From positions 1-41,817 of the forward strand of contig JAJQHY010000072.1 of the NCBI GenBank assembly GCA_021199495.1: a stretch of DNA of 41,817 nt, given 5' to 3'. The stretch's first letter is position 1; each line of letters starts with the position of its first letter. Positions 35,044 to 41,817 of the stretch are shown one piece after another. A program made the position numbers and the translations under genes. This stretch comes from Lachnospiraceae bacterium. Lineage in GTDB: Bacteria; Bacillota; Clostridia; Lachnospirales; Lachnospiraceae. The notes under the pieces were generated by a model. That model did not search any database, was not told where the DNA came from, and saw only the letters and a program-made list of their open reading frames with translations.

Positions 35044-36033
35044 ATGAAATGGATGAAATTTCAGATAAAGACGACAACAGAGGCGGAGGATATTCTGATC
35101 TCCGCGCTCTGCGACCTGGGCTTTGAGGGGGCGCAGATTGAGGACAAGGTGGCGCTGACAGCCTTAGAGAAGGAGCAGATGTTCGTGGACATCCTGCCAG
35201 AGGGGCCGGAGGATGACGGAATCGCGTACTTAAGCTTTTTCGTGGAGGAAAATGAGAGCGGCAATCTGGTCTTTAACGGGGAGGAGACGAGCGCTGAGGC
35301 ACTGCTTTCTCTGGTAAATGATGAGCTGGAAAGCTGGCGGGATTTTCTGGACATCGGCGAGGGAAGTGTGACGGTGGATGAGACGGAGGATGTGGACTGG
35401 ATCAATAACTGGAAGCAGTATTTTCACCAGTTTTATATCGATGATATCCTGGTGATTCCCTCCTGGGAGGAGGTGCCGGCCGAGAACGGCGGCGGGCCGG
35501 TGCTGCATATCGATCCGGGCACGGCGTTTGGCACCGGAATGCATGAGACAACGCAGCTTTGCATCCGCCAGCTTCGCAAATATATCACCCCTGAGACGGA
35601 GCTTTTGGACGTGGGGACGGGCAGCGGTATCCTTTCGATTCTGTCGCTGATGTTCGGGGCGAAGCACGCGGTGGGTACGGACCTGGATCCCTGCGCGGTG
35701 GAGGCGGTTGCCCAAAACTGCCGTGACAACGGCATCGCGCCGGAGCAGTTTGAGATGCTCATCGGCAATATTATTACGGACAAAGAGGTGCAGGATAAGG
35801 TCGGCTACGACTGCTATGACATTGTGGTCGCCAATATTCTGGCGGATGTTCTGGTGCCGCTGACGCCTGTGATTTTAAAACAGCTTAAAACGGGCGGGTA
35901 TTATATCACCTCCGGCATTATCGACGATAAGGAGCAGACAGTGGTGGACGCGGTGAAGGCCGCCGGGCTTGACGTTGTGGAGGTGACGCACCAGGGCGAA
36001 TGGGTCAGCGTGACAGCGCGGAAGGATTTCTAA
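35044..36033 (+). CDS. prmA: Ribosomal protein L11 methyltransferase
   Basis: A 329-residue SAM-dependent enzyme that methylates ribosomal protein L11. The N-terminal recognition domain spans ~110 residues. The methyltransferase fold shows IDPGTAFGTGMHETT, LLDVGTGSGILSI (SAM motif I), DLDPCAVEAVAQN and VVANILADVL (the NPPF-like catalytic region). The start is at ATG 35044 with GGGGAGAG upstream. It lies right after a strong terminator, so its transcripts come from readthrough or from an unseen internal promoter. rsmE follows 89 nt later. Confidence 0.95.
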   Translation: MKWMKFQIKTTTEAEDILISALCDLGFEGAQIEDKVALTALEKEQMFVDILPEGPEDDGIAYLSFFVEENESGNLVFNGEETSAEALLSLVNDELESWRDFLDIGEGSVTVDETEDVDWINNWKQYFHQFYIDDILVIPSWEEVPAENGGGPVLHIDPGTAFGTGMHETTQLCIRQLRKYITPETELLDVGTGSGILSILSLMFGAKHAVGTDLDPCAVEAVAQNCRDNGIAPEQFEMLIGNIITDKEVQDKVGYDCYDIVVANILADVLVPLTPVILKQLKTGGYYITSGIIDDKEQTVVDAVKAAGLDVVEVTHQGEWVSVTARKDF

Positions 36034-36122
36034 CAGCAGAACGCGATACGGCTTGCCCGCAAAAGCAGTCCCGTATATGACAGAACGGCAGTGTAAGGAA
36101 ACTTCAGGCAGGAGAGTGATAT

Positions 36123-36866
36123 ATGTACCAGTTTTTCATCGACAGCTCACAGATTTCAGACGGGCACGCAATCATCACCGGCAGCGATTATAATCACATG
36201 AAAAACGTGCTTCGCATAAAGCCGGGCGAGCAGTTCTACATCGCCGTGCAGTCGCAGCCGCCCGTCAAATATATCTGCACGGTGGACGCGTATGTGGAAC
36301 AGTGCGCGGACTGCCGGATCTTGTCAGAGGCAGCAGAGACGCACGAGCTGCCCTGCTCCATTACCCTCTACCAGGGCCTCCCCAAGGCTGACAAGCTGGA
36401 GTGGATCATCGAGAAGGCTGTGGAGTTGGGTGTGGACAGAATCGTTCCTGTGTCGATGGAGCGCTCTGTCGTGAAAATCGATGCGAAAAAAGCGGACGCC
36501 AAGCTCTCCCGCTGGCAGAATATTGCCCAGGCGGCGGCAAAGCAGAGCAAGCGCGATAGGATTCCCGAAGTGTGTCCGGTGCTTTCTTTTAAGGAGGCAC
36601 TAAAGCAGGCGGATGAGGCGCAGGTAAAGTTCCTCCCTTATGAAAACGCGAGGGGAATGGCGGCGACGAGGGAAATCCTTGGCGCCGTGAAGCAGGGGGA
36701 GCGCATTGCGGTGTTCATTGGCCCGGAGGGCGGCTTTTCAGAGAAAGAAGTGAACCAGGCGCTGGCAGCAGGCTTTGCGGCGGTGACGCTGGGGCAGCGC
36801 ATCCTGCGTACGGAGACGGCGGCAGTAGCGGTGCTGGCGATGCTGGCGTATGAGCTGGAGACATAA
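36123..36866 (+). CDS. rsmE: 16S rRNA (uracil(1498)-N(3))-methyltransferase
   Basis: A 247-residue SPOUT-class methyltransferase that modifies U1498 of 16S rRNA. The PUA-like N-terminal domain is followed by LPKADKLEWIIEKAVELGV, the RSVVKI and KLSRWQNIAQAAAKQSKR stretches, and the knotted SAM site FIGPEGGFSEKEV and LGQRILRTETAAV. All match the family. CAGGAGAG precedes the ATG. The gene regularly follows prmA in Firmicutes. Confidence 0.95.
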   Translation: MYQFFIDSSQISDGHAIITGSDYNHMKNVLRIKPGEQFYIAVQSQPPVKYICTVDAYVEQCADCRILSEAAETHELPCSITLYQGLPKADKLEWIIEKAVELGVDRIVPVSMERSVVKIDAKKADAKLSRWQNIAQAAAKQSKRDRIPEVCPVLSFKEALKQADEAQVKFLPYENARGMAATREILGAVKQGERIAVFIGPEGGFSEKEVNQALAAGFAAVTLGQRILRTETAAVAVLAMLAYELET

Positions 36867-36917
36867 GGCCTTTGTGAGCATAGAATATAATATATGATCC
36901 CGGAGTGAAGAAAAGAC

Positions 36918-38072
36918 ATGGAAGTTTATCTGGACAATTCGGCGACTACCGCCTGCTTTCCACAGGTGGCGGAACTGATGACGCACATCATGTGCGAGGA
37001 ATACGGCAACCCCTCCAGCATGCACAGAAAGGGGTTAAACGCCGAGCATTACCTTAAAGAGGCGAAGGACACGCTGGCGAAGATCCTCAAAGTACAGGCG
37101 AAGGAGATTATTTTTACCTCCGGCGGAACAGAGAGCGACAACCTGGCGCTGATCGGCTGCGTCTCGGCGAACGCAAGGAGCGGCAGGCACATCATCACCA
37201 CAAAGATCGAGCACCCGGCGATCCTGGAGACCTGCGCCTACTTGGAGAAGCAGGGCGTGGAGGTCACGTACCTGCCGGTGGATTCGCGCGGCGTGGTGGA
37301 TGTAAACGCCCTGCGGGATGCCATACGCCCCGACACGATTCTGGTGTCCGTGATGCACACCAACAATGAAATCGGCTCCCTGCAGCCGATTGCCAAGATC
37401 GGGCAGATCATTAAGGAAAAAAATCCGAAGTGCCTTTTCCATGTGGACGCGGTACAGGGCTTCGGCAAGGCCAGAATCTATCCGAAGAAAATGCACATCG
37501 ACCTTCTGAGCGTGAGCGCCCACAAAATTCACGGCCCCAAGGGCGTGGGCATGCTCTATATCGATGAGAAGGTCCGCATCGTCCCCATCATCTTCGGTGG
37601 CGGCCAGCAGAAAAATATGCGCTCCGGCACGGAGAATGTACCGGGCATCGCGGGCATGGCCCTGGCGGCGAAGCTGCTCTATGAGCACCTGGATGAGGAA
37701 GTGACGGCGCTCTATGCGCTGCGGCAGTATTTCATTGATGGGCTTGTGAAAATCCCCGACACGCAGGTCAACGGCTGTGCGGGCGGTGAGAGTGCGCCCC
37801 ACGTTGTCAGCTATTCTGTCCGCGGCGTGCGCAGCGAGGTCTTACTTCACGCCCTGGAGGACAAGGGCATTTACGTCTCCGCGGGCAGCGCCTGCGCCTC
37901 CAACCACCCCCAGACCTCCAGAACCCTGATGGCCATCGGCCTCGACAAGGCGCTGTGGGATTCCACCATTCGTTTCAGCATGTCGGTCATGACGACGAGG
38001 GAGGAAATCGACTATACGCTTCAGACGCTGCGGGAGCTGATCCCGATGCTGCGCCGGTATACGAGACGTTAG
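36918..38072 (+). CDS. Cysteine desulfurase (NifS/IscS family)
   Basis: A 384-residue PLP enzyme that takes sulfur from cysteine for Fe-S clusters, thiolated tRNA or other uses. The fold begins with VYLDNSATT. The PLP lysine is Lys203 in SAHKIHGPKG, and the persulfide-forming Cys326 lies in GSACASNHP; GTENVPGIAG is also typical. The long loop around Cys326 is of the IscS/NifS type and not the short SufS type. No scaffold protein gene follows in the window, so the sulfur acceptor is unknown. It is 51 nt after rsmE and probably in the same transcript. It converges with the LytTR regulator gene over 14 nt. Confidence 0.92.
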   Translation: MEVYLDNSATTACFPQVAELMTHIMCEEYGNPSSMHRKGLNAEHYLKEAKDTLAKILKVQAKEIIFTSGGTESDNLALIGCVSANARSGRHIITTKIEHPAILETCAYLEKQGVEVTYLPVDSRGVVDVNALRDAIRPDTILVSVMHTNNEIGSLQPIAKIGQIIKEKNPKCLFHVDAVQGFGKARIYPKKMHIDLLSVSAHKIHGPKGVGMLYIDEKVRIVPIIFGGGQQKNMRSGTENVPGIAGMALAAKLLYEHLDEEVTALYALRQYFIDGLVKIPDTQVNGCAGGESAPHVVSYSVRGVRSEVLLHALEDKGIYVSAGSACASNHPQTSRTLMAIGLDKALWDSTIRFSMSVMTTREEIDYTLQTLRELIPMLRRYTRR

Positions 38073-38086
38073 GAGACTGCGTCTGC

Positions 38087-38848
38087 TTATGTCTGTGAGG
38101 AAACGGCGGCGCGTTTCTCCATCCTTTGCTTCAGCACCCTTTTCGTGCGCGCGGCCAGCGGACACTTGAAGCCGCCTCGCAGGAAAATGATGCCGTCTTT
38201 GTAATCAATATCTGTAATCATATCGAGATTGACAACGCAGGAGCGGTGGCAGCGGAAAAAGCGCTCGTCCAGCTGCTCCTGCACCTCTTTTAACTGGGCG
38301 GGGAACTCGATCTCCCGATTCACGGCGTGCAGCCGGAGCCTGTGGATATTGTCCGTTGTTTCCAGATAATAAATGCGATCCAGCTCCACATAGCTTAAGT
38401 GACTGCCAACGGAAATCCCCAGCCGTTTCACCGTCCGGTTCTTTCCGGAACTGTATTTCTCTGAAATATTATGCAGATATTCGCAAATCCTGGCCTGCAG
38501 ATCGCTGACATCGTCCTTGACAATGAAATCCAGAGCCTCCACCTTATACCGGAAGGTCAGAAGGCTCATCTCCGAGTGACTGGTGATGAAAATGATAAAG
38601 CCGCGCGGGTCCAGCCTGCGGATTTCCTGCGCTAACGTAAGGCCGTCCATGTCGGATTTTAAATCAATATCCAGAAAATAAGCGCCGACATTCTCCCCTT
38701 TCCCAATTTCATCAAGCAGGGCGTGCGGGTCGCGTGACGACAGAACAAGCCGCATGTCCATCTCATCAATCAGGACAGCGTTTTCCACATATCTTTGAAT
38801 CGTATTCAGCTGGTTTTGATTGTCCTCACAGATATAGAGATCGAGCAT
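38087..38848 (-). CDS. LytTR-family response regulator (AgrA-like)
   Basis: A 253-residue two-component regulator. The receiver domain has the acidic pair ED (8-9), the phospho-accepting Asp60 in AYFLDIDL, Thr/Ser89-90 and Lys111 in FIVKDD. The C-terminal ~110 residues are a LytTR DNA-binding domain (ISVGSHLSYVELDRIYYLE, then FFRCHRSCVVNLD). AgrA-type regulators bind direct repeats with this domain. The long upstream frame is discounted: ATG 38848 has GGGAGGATTTTC before it. The histidine kinase gene is divergent, 139 nt away, and their promoters overlap. Confidence 0.93.
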   Translation of the reverse strand: MLDLYICEDNQNQLNTIQRYVENAVLIDEMDMRLVLSSRDPHALLDEIGKGENVGAYFLDIDLKSDMDGLTLAQEIRRLDPRGFIIFITSHSEMSLLTFRYKVEALDFIVKDDVSDLQARICEYLHNISEKYSSGKNRTVKRLGISVGSHLSYVELDRIYYLETTDNIHRLRLHAVNREIEFPAQLKEVQEQLDERFFRCHRSCVVNLDMITDIDYKDGIIFLRGGFKCPLAARTKRVLKQRMEKRAAVSSQT

Positions 38849-38885
38849 AGTGAAAATCCTCCCTTCGGGCCTTCGGATGAACCGC

Positions 38886-38914
38886 TTGACATAAATGTAT
38901 ACAAAAAATATAAT
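38886..38914 (+). promoter_or_regulatory. Perfect-consensus sigma-A promoter of the histidine kinase gene
   Basis: TTGACA (38886-38891), exactly 17 nt, TATAAT (38909-38914): both boxes match consensus in all six positions. Transcription should start near 38921, 67 nt before the start codon. A promoter this strong is unusual for a sensor kinase and suggests that it is held down by a bound protein or by the opposing promoter. Confidence 0.85.
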
Positions 38915-38922
38915 TTTGTAAA
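38894..38922 (-). promoter_or_regulatory. Promoter of the LytTR regulator, overlapping the kinase promoter
   Basis: On the minus strand TTTACA (38922-38917), 17 nt and TACATT (38899-38894) form a moderate sigma-A promoter, with transcription expected about 38887. It occupies the same bases as the plus-strand kinase promoter, so the two cannot be used at the same instant. Confidence 0.5.
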
Positions 38923-38987
38923 GAGTTACCGCGGTGCTGCAAAAAATCAATGTTGCCATATTTTACTGTGAAAGAAAAGGAATCATC

Positions 38988-40289
38988 ATGGAAGTCCTGA
39001 ATTTTATCCTGTACATTTTGCTGAATACCTGTGTATATTTCGTATTTATTACATCATTTTGTCCATTCGTGATGACCGCAGTTCAACGGACCATATTGTC
39101 TGTGATATTATTTATATCGCTTGTTATAACATCTCTGACAGAAAATGTGGGTGTCATCCTCCTACTGCTTTCCATTGGATTGTATTTATATAAAATAAGC
39201 AAGGATATCCCCAAAAAGGCTGTATGCTTTTTTCTTACTTCCTATCTGATAACAGTGCTCACTGACTCTGTGTTGAGTATGATAGCAAACGCTTTGGTGG
39301 GCAATATTTTCAACCCGGATCATCTGTTTGCGGTATTTGTTTATTCATCTGCAGTGAGTACAGTTTTGCTTTTTATCCGTTATATGCTGAGCCACCTGGG
39401 AATCTGGCAAAAGCTCTGTGACATTCCGGAGGAAACCTTTGACTTTATACTCATTAACCTGATTGTCTGCACAACGCTGTTTGTAGTGAATATCGCCATG
39501 GGCGCTTATGTAGGTTACAGTATGGCGGTTCTGATATTTAACGATATCATGTTCTGGGGGTATTTTACGATTACAACGGTTACGGCCGTCCGTCATGTAC
39601 AGGAAATGACCCGGAAGGCTGAGGCGGAAAATGCACGGCGCGAGCTGGCGGCCATGCAGGAATATACGAGACAGATTGAGAACATGTACTCCTCCGTGCG
39701 CGCGTTCCGCCACGATTATACAAACCTTCTTCTTTCCCTGAACGGATACCTGGAAAATGATGACATCACCGGCCTGAAGGACTATTATCATCAGGAAGTG
39801 CTGCCCCAAAGCCGTGAGATTACGGATGAGCCTCTGAAGCTGAATCAACTGATGAATATCACGATACAGCCTGTCAAAGCGCTGATTTCCTCGAAACTGA
39901 TCTACGCGCATGTACGGGGAATCCGCGTGGAGCTGGAGGTGCATGATAAAATCGATCAGCTTCGTATGGGATACGCCGATCTGGTCAGAGTCCTGGGTGT
40001 TTTTCTGGATAATGCGGCGGAGGCGGCGCTGGAGACTGCCGATCCCTGGATCGGGATGGCCATATTTCAGAAAAAGGACACGGTCTGTATCCTGATTTCC
40101 AACACCTGTGTGGACCATGGCATTGCGCTGTCCGACCTCGGACAGAAAGGCGTTTCCTCCAAAGGGGAGGGCAGGGGGCTGGGCCTGTGGAATGCGTCTG
40201 CAATATTAAAAAAGTATCCGGATATTATCTGGGAAAAGAACATGCAGGATGATAAATTCACGCAAAGCCTGACGCTGCCTGCCGGGTGA
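38988..40289 (+). CDS. Sensor histidine kinase, GHKL / AgrC-like
   Basis: A 433-residue membrane kinase. Five to seven membrane segments fill the first ~205 residues, without an extracellular sensor domain of size, as in AgrC-type peptide receptors. A linker helix leads to the phospho-accepting His242 in RAFRHDYTN, characteristic of the AgrC/HPK10 group. The ATPase has the N-box VFLDNAAEAAL (Asn342) and a GRGLGLWNA G-box. The frame extends to 38934, but ATG 38988 with AAAAGGAA upstream is the proper start. With the divergent LytTR regulator it forms a two-component pair; no agrB- or agrD-like gene lies between them. Confidence 0.9.
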   Translation: MEVLNFILYILLNTCVYFVFITSFCPFVMTAVQRTILSVILFISLVITSLTENVGVILLLLSIGLYLYKISKDIPKKAVCFFLTSYLITVLTDSVLSMIANALVGNIFNPDHLFAVFVYSSAVSTVLLFIRYMLSHLGIWQKLCDIPEETFDFILINLIVCTTLFVVNIAMGAYVGYSMAVLIFNDIMFWGYFTITTVTAVRHVQEMTRKAEAENARRELAAMQEYTRQIENMYSSVRAFRHDYTNLLLSLNGYLENDDITGLKDYYHQEVLPQSREITDEPLKLNQLMNITIQPVKALISSKLIYAHVRGIRVELEVHDKIDQLRMGYADLVRVLGVFLDNAAEAALETADPWIGMAIFQKKDTVCILISNTCVDHGIALSDLGQKGVSSKGEGRGLGLWNASAILKKYPDIIWEKNMQDDKFTQSLTLPAG

Positions 40290-40432
40290 CGGCTGCTTTT
40301 TACGTTTATTCATGATTTGCGGCCTTTTATTCAAAAATGAAAGATTGAGCGGAATCTGTGGTACAATAAAAAGCCATGGGGCACAGGCGGAGAAGTTACA
40401 GAATTCTGCCGCGGATGCCGAGGCGCAGGAAA

Positions 40433-40447
40433 TTCCCGCTGCGGGAA
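40433..40447 (-). terminator. Weak terminator-like hairpin after the TPR regulator
   Basis: TTCCCG-CAG-CGGGAA on the minus strand is followed by TTTCC. It starts 4 nt after the regulator stop codon (40451) and lies within the 161-nt gap between the convergent kinase and regulator genes; nothing else is seen in that gap. The T run is short. Confidence 0.3.
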
Positions 40448-40450
40448 ATG

Positions 40451-41401
40451 TTAAAAAGTATAATCGTTGCCGAATAATTTGCGGGCGCCATTCTGCAGTT
40501 GCGATGCGCCTCTGGGATTATCAATCGCCAGATACAGATAATATGCCTGGCGGAACAGCTCCTGACTTTTGGCATCATCTGCAGTGTAATGGCTGGCGAT
40601 AGCCATACAGTGGAGAAGATTGGGCAGAAATTGATAATGTCCGAATTTCACACAGGCGAGTCGTCCCTCTTCTGCGATGTCAAGGGCTTCTTCATAGCGT
40701 TTACTTTTGAGCAGGGCGAGTGCGTAGTTGTATGTAATAGAGGGGAGATATCCACCTGACTGTAATGTATCAGGATAATGCTTTTGAATATATTTTAGTA
40801 ATTGCTCAAATATGCCAGCGGATATTATTTGCTGTCCCATTTTGGAGTATACGTTCGCGATCTGATTAATCACCTTGACTTCATCCAGACAATAAAGAGA
40901 GCTGTTAATACTATCCAGATCGAAACGAGGAACAGTGAGTCGGATGGCCTGCAGCAGCAGGTCGAGCTGCTCCTCGAATGTGTACGCCGTTCCGTCCTCT
41001 CTGCCGAGCAGCACCCTGGAGCGGAGAATGAATTGCCGGGACAGGCGGTCATTATCATCTATGATCTCTTCAAGCTCGTGAAGGCAGTCGTAAGCGCGGC
41101 GCAGATATTCAGGGCGGTCCTTTTCCAGAGCGGTTTCATACTGGACATTGAGGGAGACGATCTCCTTTTGCAGATCATTGCGCTTCTTCTCCTGCATGCT
41201 GATCAGGGCGTAGCACCTCTCGCCCGGCAGTCCCAGACGCTCCAGCAGGGCGTTTAACGTGGCGCTTTGCGGCGTCTGAACGCCGCGTTCCATACGGGAA
41301 ATGGCTAACGGCTCGCAGATTCCCTCGCATAATTGCGCCTGCGTCAGGTGCAGCTCTTTGCGGCGCTGTCTGATATATTCTCCGATAAATACTTCGTTCA
41401 T
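40451..41401 (-). CDS. Helix-turn-helix regulator with TPR repeats (Rgg/PlcR/RRNPP type)
   Basis: A 316-residue protein. Residues ~5-65 are an XRE-type DNA-binding domain (IRQRRKELHLTQAQLCEGI, then AISRMERGVQTP). The remaining ~245 residues are helical repeats, as in RRNPP regulators that bind short exported-and-reimported peptides. The best start is ATG 41401 with AAAGGG 9 nt upstream; the frame runs on to 41560 without a site. The gene is divergent from a short cationic peptide ORF at 41763 and has its own promoter (41492-41521). Both facts fit a peptide-sensing switch, but no pheromone gene is proven. Confidence 0.87.
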   Translation of the reverse strand: MNEVFIGEYIRQRRKELHLTQAQLCEGICEPLAISRMERGVQTPQSATLNALLERLGLPGERCYALISMQEKKRNDLQKEIVSLNVQYETALEKDRPEYLRRAYDCLHELEEIIDDNDRLSRQFILRSRVLLGREDGTAYTFEEQLDLLLQAIRLTVPRFDLDSINSSLYCLDEVKVINQIANVYSKMGQQIISAGIFEQLLKYIQKHYPDTLQSGGYLPSITYNYALALLKSKRYEEALDIAEEGRLACVKFGHYQFLPNLLHCMAIASHYTADDAKSQELFRQAYYLYLAIDNPRGASQLQNGARKLFGNDYTF

Positions 41402-41427
41402 TGTCTTGCCCTTTCCGTGATTGGCGT

Positions 41428-41465
41428 CATGGATTGCAAGAGTGTTTTTGGTGAGGCAATCCATG
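41428..41465. repeat. 10-bp inverted repeat in the regulator's leader
   Basis: CATGGATTGC (41428-41437) and GCAATCCATG (41456-41465) are perfectly inverted with an 18-nt spacer. It lies 27-64 nt upstream of the regulator's start codon, downstream of its promoter. It could be the regulator's own operator, bound by a dimer, or a leader hairpin. Confidence 0.6.
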
Positions 41466-41491
41466 GTATCATACCCATTTGATGCTTTAGT

Positions 41492-41521
41492 ATTATAGCT
41501 TAGCTGAGGGAAAATCGTCAA
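41492..41521 (-). promoter_or_regulatory. Sigma-A promoter of the TPR regulator
   Basis: On the minus strand TTGACG (41521-41516), 18 nt and TATAAT (41497-41492). Eleven of twelve box positions match consensus. The start site should be near 41485, giving a leader of ~84 nt that includes the inverted repeat. Confidence 0.75.
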
Positions 41522-41655
41522 CGCCATGGAAGTAGTCGTTTTATGATATAATAACCGCAAAATACGCAGTCATTATCCCATTCGTCGCTCGTCAACCGCA
41601 AAAAACGCGCTGACTCGCTTGCACTCATGATATTTCCAAATATCCTGAAAAGATA

Positions 41656-41684
41656 TTTACATGCAGAGCAGGTTGGTGTAATAT
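41656..41684 (+). promoter_or_regulatory. Sigma-A promoter of the small peptide ORF
   Basis: TTTACA (41656-41661, five of six), 17 nt and TAATAT (41679-41684, four of six). Transcription should start near 41691, giving a 72-nt leader to the ATG at 41763. Confidence 0.6.
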
Positions 41685-41692
41685 TGTAATTC

Positions 41693-41710
41693 GCCGGGCT
41701 TATGTCCGGC
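41693..41710 (+). other. Hairpin at the 5' end of the peptide transcript
   Basis: GCCGGGC-TTAT-GTCCGGC forms a 7-bp stem (one G-T pair) with a four-base loop. It starts within 2-3 nt of the expected transcription start, a position that commonly stabilises a message. Confidence 0.55.
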
Positions 41711-41762
41711 TTGTTACCGTAACTGGAAGGATAGATGTTTTTACGAAAAAGGAGGAATACCC

Positions 41763-41817
41763 ATGAAAACTGTAATGGACATGATGAAGAAGTACCTGCC
41801 GAAGTCTAAAAAGCAGT
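41763..41817 (+). CDS. Short cationic peptide ORF (3' partial, cut by window end)
   Basis: Eighteen codons are visible: MKTVMDMMKKYLPKSKKQ, open at the window edge. The start has a near-perfect AAAGGAGGAA ribosome binding site (41749-41758) and its own promoter, so translation is likely. The visible part is Met/Lys-rich and the first ~12 residues would form an amphipathic helix, as in AgrD-type autoinducer precursors, bacteriocin leaders or small toxic peptides. It is divergent from an Rgg/PlcR-type regulator, and the AgrC/LytTR pair lies 1.5 kb away. The true length and class cannot be told from this window. Confidence 0.5.
   Translation, partial: MKTVMDMMKKYLPKSKKQ

Larger units (their letters stand above)
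41402..41762. other. Intergenic region between divergent regulator and peptide ORF (361 nt)
   Basis: This gap holds two opposite promoters (41492-41521 minus, 41656-41684 plus), an inverted repeat (41428-41465) in the regulator leader and a hairpin (41693-41710) in the peptide leader. No other coding frame with translation signals is seen. Confidence 0.7.

Noticed and set aside
37035-37802. 255-residue minus-strand open frame inside the cysteine desulfurase gene
   Set aside because: Shadow frame of a clearly recognised gene; His/Arg-rich composition is typical of such shadows.
39345-40118. 257-residue minus-strand open frame inside the histidine kinase gene
   Set aside because: The plus-strand gene has intact H-box and N-box motifs; the minus frame has no start signals.

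Overview
The window looks like chromosome of an anaerobic Firmicute of the Lachnospiraceae/Clostridia type. The signs are the gene order hrcA-grpE-dnaK-dnaJ-prmA-rsmE behind a CIRCE operator, strong AGGAGG-type ribosome binding sites, sigma-A promoters, GT-C-like membrane proteins and a dCMP deaminase/DUF815/SpoVK-like AAA gene set. No rRNA, tRNA, CRISPR array, insertion sequence or replication origin was seen. The first gene (ABC exporter half) and the last (a cationic peptide ORF) run off the window.

Region 1 (1-11.1 kb): the 3' end of an ABC exporter with its terminator, a minus-strand membrane protein whose C-terminus was altered by a 32-bp tandem duplication, then a dense plus-strand operon. 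That operon encodes a small membrane protein, a transglutaminase-like protein, a Ser/Thr kinase-like protein with a zinc ribbon, a TerY-like vWA protein, a PP2C phosphatase with an acidic tail, and two related single-pass membrane proteins. Kinase + vWA + PP2C is the TerY-P triad known from Ter stress and phage-defence work. Here it is joined to a transglutaminase-like enzyme and two candidate membrane sensors. The PP2C frame is broken at a run of seven G, so the phosphatase may be inactivated, phase-variable, or mis-sequenced.

Region 2 (11.1-15.6 kb): a convergent minus-strand operon of a MATE transporter, an unrecognised probably regulatory protein and a STAND NTPase (NB-ARC + TPR). Its last stop codon lies 7 nt from the last stop of the kinase operon.

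Region 3 (15.6-29.6 kb): a 429-nt gap with a consensus-like promoter and an 84-nt extended hairpin ahead of an unknown small gene. Then a GT-C-like membrane protein, an unknown membrane protein, a histidine phosphatase, NAD(P)H-hydrate dehydratase, an AAA ATPase with its own promoter, an aldo/keto reductase, an isolated DAK2/FakA-like domain, dCMP deaminase, a DUF815 ATPase, a polysaccharide deacetylase, undecaprenyl-diphosphatase and two membrane proteins that look like halves of one GT-C-like protein.

Region 4 (29.6-38.1 kb): the HrcA/CIRCE-controlled chaperone operon, a perfect terminator-like hairpin, then prmA, rsmE and a cysteine desulfurase.

Region 5 (38.1 kb-end): signalling genes. 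A LytTR response regulator and an AgrC-like histidine kinase are divergent from physically overlapping promoters. A helix-turn-helix/TPR regulator of the Rgg/PlcR type is divergent from a short cationic peptide ORF with its own promoter. This looks like the edge of a peptide-signalling locus that continues past the window.
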